Shown here: piece after piece, positions 62,622-64,000 of the stretch
Layout of the letters: each line of letters starts with the position of its first letter
How positions within the stretch are numbered: position 1 is the first letter of the stretch
Assembly: GCA_018971775.1 (NCBI GenBank)
Contig: JAGXAB010000001.1
Coordinates: 179,239-243,238, forward strand
Direction of reading: 5' to 3'
DNA: 64,000 nt
Source of the DNA: Cyanobacteria bacterium REEB67
Lineage (GTDB): Bacteria; Cyanobacteriota; Vampirovibrionia; Obscuribacterales; Obscuribacteraceae
Position numbers and translations under genes: made by a program
The notes under the pieces: model-generated
Told to the model about the DNA's origin: nothing
The model's database searches: none
The model's input: only the letters and a program-made list of their open reading frames with translations

Positions 62622-64000
62622 AATTCGCGCCGTCCTATGCAGCGCTCTTGCCCTCAGTCTCTCCGGCGCTGTTGCCTGGCCGCTCGCCATCTGTCAATCG
62701 GGGGCCGCGCTCGCTCAGTCGACATCGGCCGACGGACAACGCGTCGGCCCAGCCCTCGATGACGTCCGCCGCAAACGTCAGGAAGACCAGGAAAAAGCCC
62801 TGGAAAAGATGAATACGCCCGCCAGCCCCGGCCAGGTCGGCGCCGGCAGGCATGTGCCCAGTCTTACCGATATGTTCCCGGCCGTATCGCTTGGACTGCT
62901 TTCACCACAGCCGATATCACTGGAAGGGGTGAAAATTCCCGGCCTCACCCAGCGCTCGGTCGATGCCCTGGCCAACAATCAAATGGCCGTCATCTACGGC
63001 AACGGCTTCAATTATCCGAGCATGAGCGATCTTTACCGCGAAAACCGCATCATGGGCCGCAGCAATTTTGTCAGTGCCGATGTCCTGACGCACCTGTACT
63101 ATGTCTTTACCAATAGCATTTTTATCAAAGTCGTCGAAAATACTCTCTATCCCGAGATGCAGACTCTGCTCAAAGACCTGGCCGAATCCTGCGTGCATGA
63201 TTACCGTGCTTGCGATATCGCCGAGGTCAAAGACGACATCCAGCGCAATCTCGCCTTTGTCATCGTCGGCCTGAGATTGCTCGATCCTAAAGGCGAGTTG
63301 CCCGACATGGGCGGCGCCACCGATCTGGCCAAAACTGAGCTTGCCGCTATCGTCAAAGGCGGTCACGGACGCTCCGTTATCTTCAACCGCGATCAAGATT
63401 TCAATAGTTTCAGACCAATCGGCTTTTTTGGCGACAGCGCAAAAGCGGCGCGCTTTTACAGGGCCTGCTCATGGCTATCGGCCATGTATTTCCCGCTCAC
63501 TGACGTGACCAACAATAGCGAAACCGGCGGTGGCAATACTTTTCGCCGGGCTGTCCTGCTCTACCGTGCTCTCGAGCTCGGCAAGGCCAGGGACAATGCC
63601 ACCCTGCTCAGCCACTGGCAGCGTATCGTCGAAATCTACGCTCTCGTTTCGCAGGGGCGTCTGACCCGCGAACCCTCCGTCTATCCGCGCGATCTGCGCT
63701 CGATGTTTTCGAGCGCCGGCAAGCTTGATTTTAAGGATCTGCTTTATTCGCTTGCCCAGCCTCTCTCCCGCGCTCGCCTTTTGATAAGCATCAAAAATCA
63801 ACGCCAGCTTGGCCTCAATGCCGTCTCTATATTTGAAATCGACAAGCAAAAAGAAGCGGAGAATGTCGCCCTCGTCTTCCGCTTCCTGCCGCCGCTCATG
63901 CCATATGAAATCGACTGGTTGCGATACACGGTCAAGGACTTCCGCGATGAAGGCAGTGCTGGTGCCGCTTCCAGTTCTGGTGCTAATTCTAATTCTAATT
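62569..64000 (+). CDS. DUF3160-like exported protein, cut by window end
   Basis: An open frame runs from ATG 62569 to the window end, giving 477 residues with no stop. The N-terminus has a basic stretch and a hydrophobic core (AVLCSALALSLSGAVAWPLA) ending in ALAQ, a good signal peptide. The body shows FVSADVLTHLYYVFTNSIF, GFFGDSAKAARFYRACSWLS and a long helical region, matching what I know of DUF3160 proteins, large exported proteins of unknown role. The first 53 bases overlap the 3' end of the acylase gene in another frame, so the two are likely one operon. The ribosome site is weak. The visible end is a Ser/Asn/Ala-rich linker. Confidence 0.65.
   Translation, partial: MTQNPKFPNIVCSSATNKIRAVLCSALALSLSGAVAWPLAICQSGAALAQSTSADGQRVGPALDDVRRKRQEDQEKALEKMNTPASPGQVGAGRHVPSLTDMFPAVSLGLLSPQPISLEGVKIPGLTQRSVDALANNQMAVIYGNGFNYPSMSDLYRENRIMGRSNFVSADVLTHLYYVFTNSIFIKVVENTLYPEMQTLLKDLAESCVHDYRACDIAEVKDDIQRNLAFVIVGLRLLDPKGELPDMGGATDLAKTELAAIVKGGHGRSVIFNRDQDFNSFRPIGFFGDSAKAARFYRACSWLSAMYFPLTDVTNNSETGGGNTFRRAVLLYRALELGKARDNATLLSHWQRIVEIYALVSQGRLTREPSVYPRDLRSMFSSAGKLDFKDLLYSLAQPLSRARLLISIKNQRQLGLNAVSIFEIDKQKEAENVALVFRFLPPLMPYEIDWLRYTVKDFRDEGSAGAASSSGANSNSN

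Noticed and set aside
1..64000. CRISPR arrays, insertion sequences, prophage genes, rRNA
   Set aside because: No regular spaced repeats, transposase motifs, phage structural genes or rRNA sequence were found by reading either strand.

Overview
The window is a chromosome segment from a free-living, heterotrophic bacterium of moderately high GC (low to mid 50s percent by eye). It holds about 43 protein genes and one tRNA. I see no phage, transposase, rRNA operon or CRISPR array. Core genes include dnaE, ruvA, rsmG, purB, sbcC, aroA/aroB/aroC, malQ, speD and tRNA-Pro(CGG). They sit among lineage-specific secreted, membrane and signalling proteins. TTG and GTG starts are common; aroA, purB, the penicillin acylase and the uridine-kinase-like gene all appear to start with TTG. 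The archaeal/cyanobacterial-type CobT, an HExxHxxGxxGH metalloprotease of a kind I associate with cyanobacteria, and many disordered or coiled-coil orphans would fit a non-photosynthetic cyanobacterial relative (Melainabacteria/Vampirovibrionia, for example Obscuribacterales). That placement is inference, not shown by the sequence.

Layout. 1-8.3 kb: acyl-CoA dehydrogenase (cut by the window edge), a receiver-GGDEF protein, a membrane protein translationally coupled to CobT, and a 951-residue coiled-coil orphan. 8.3-14.7 kb: a palindrome-rich control region, a membrane orphan, a permease overlapping a hydantoinase/oxoprolinase, a DUF309 protein and a receiver with a dead GGDEF domain. 14.7-21.2 kb: tRNA-Pro, ruvA with a membrane protein, a small gene with a terminator, dnaE, and speD behind a promoter and long leader. 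21.2-26.9 kb: LRR protein, threonine-dehydratase-like enzyme, a Lys/Ala/Glu-rich exported protein, a tiny membrane ORF, and an ECF sigma / anti-sigma / membrane-protein operon. 26.9-31.7 kb: aroC-aroB divergent from aroA, then an HslV/proteasome-like protein with a basic tail.

32-38 kb: secreted and membrane orphans, a metalloprotease coupled to an AbiTii-like protein, and a degenerate multicopper oxidase next to a tandem universal stress protein. 38-43 kb: purB, malQ, a Trp-rich orphan and rsmG, then a perfect 15-bp-arm inverted repeat. 43-50 kb: an acidic J-like/MshEN-like protein, a receiver protein and a fused membrane/spermidine-synthase-like/TPR protein. 50-64 kb: sbcC, a DUF2142-like membrane protein, a uridine-kinase-family enzyme, a 1,544-residue hybrid histidine kinase, a penicillin acylase and an overlapping DUF3160-like exported protein cut by the window end.

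The genes work together mainly as local pairs: aroC-aroB, sigma/anti-sigma, permease/oxoprolinase, AbiTii-like/metalloprotease, copper-oxidase-like/stress protein, and acylase/DUF3160. The best candidates for new biology are the orphan proteasome-like protein, the AbiTii-like/metalloprotease pair, the J-like/MshEN-like protein with the nearby inverted repeat, and the speD leader.
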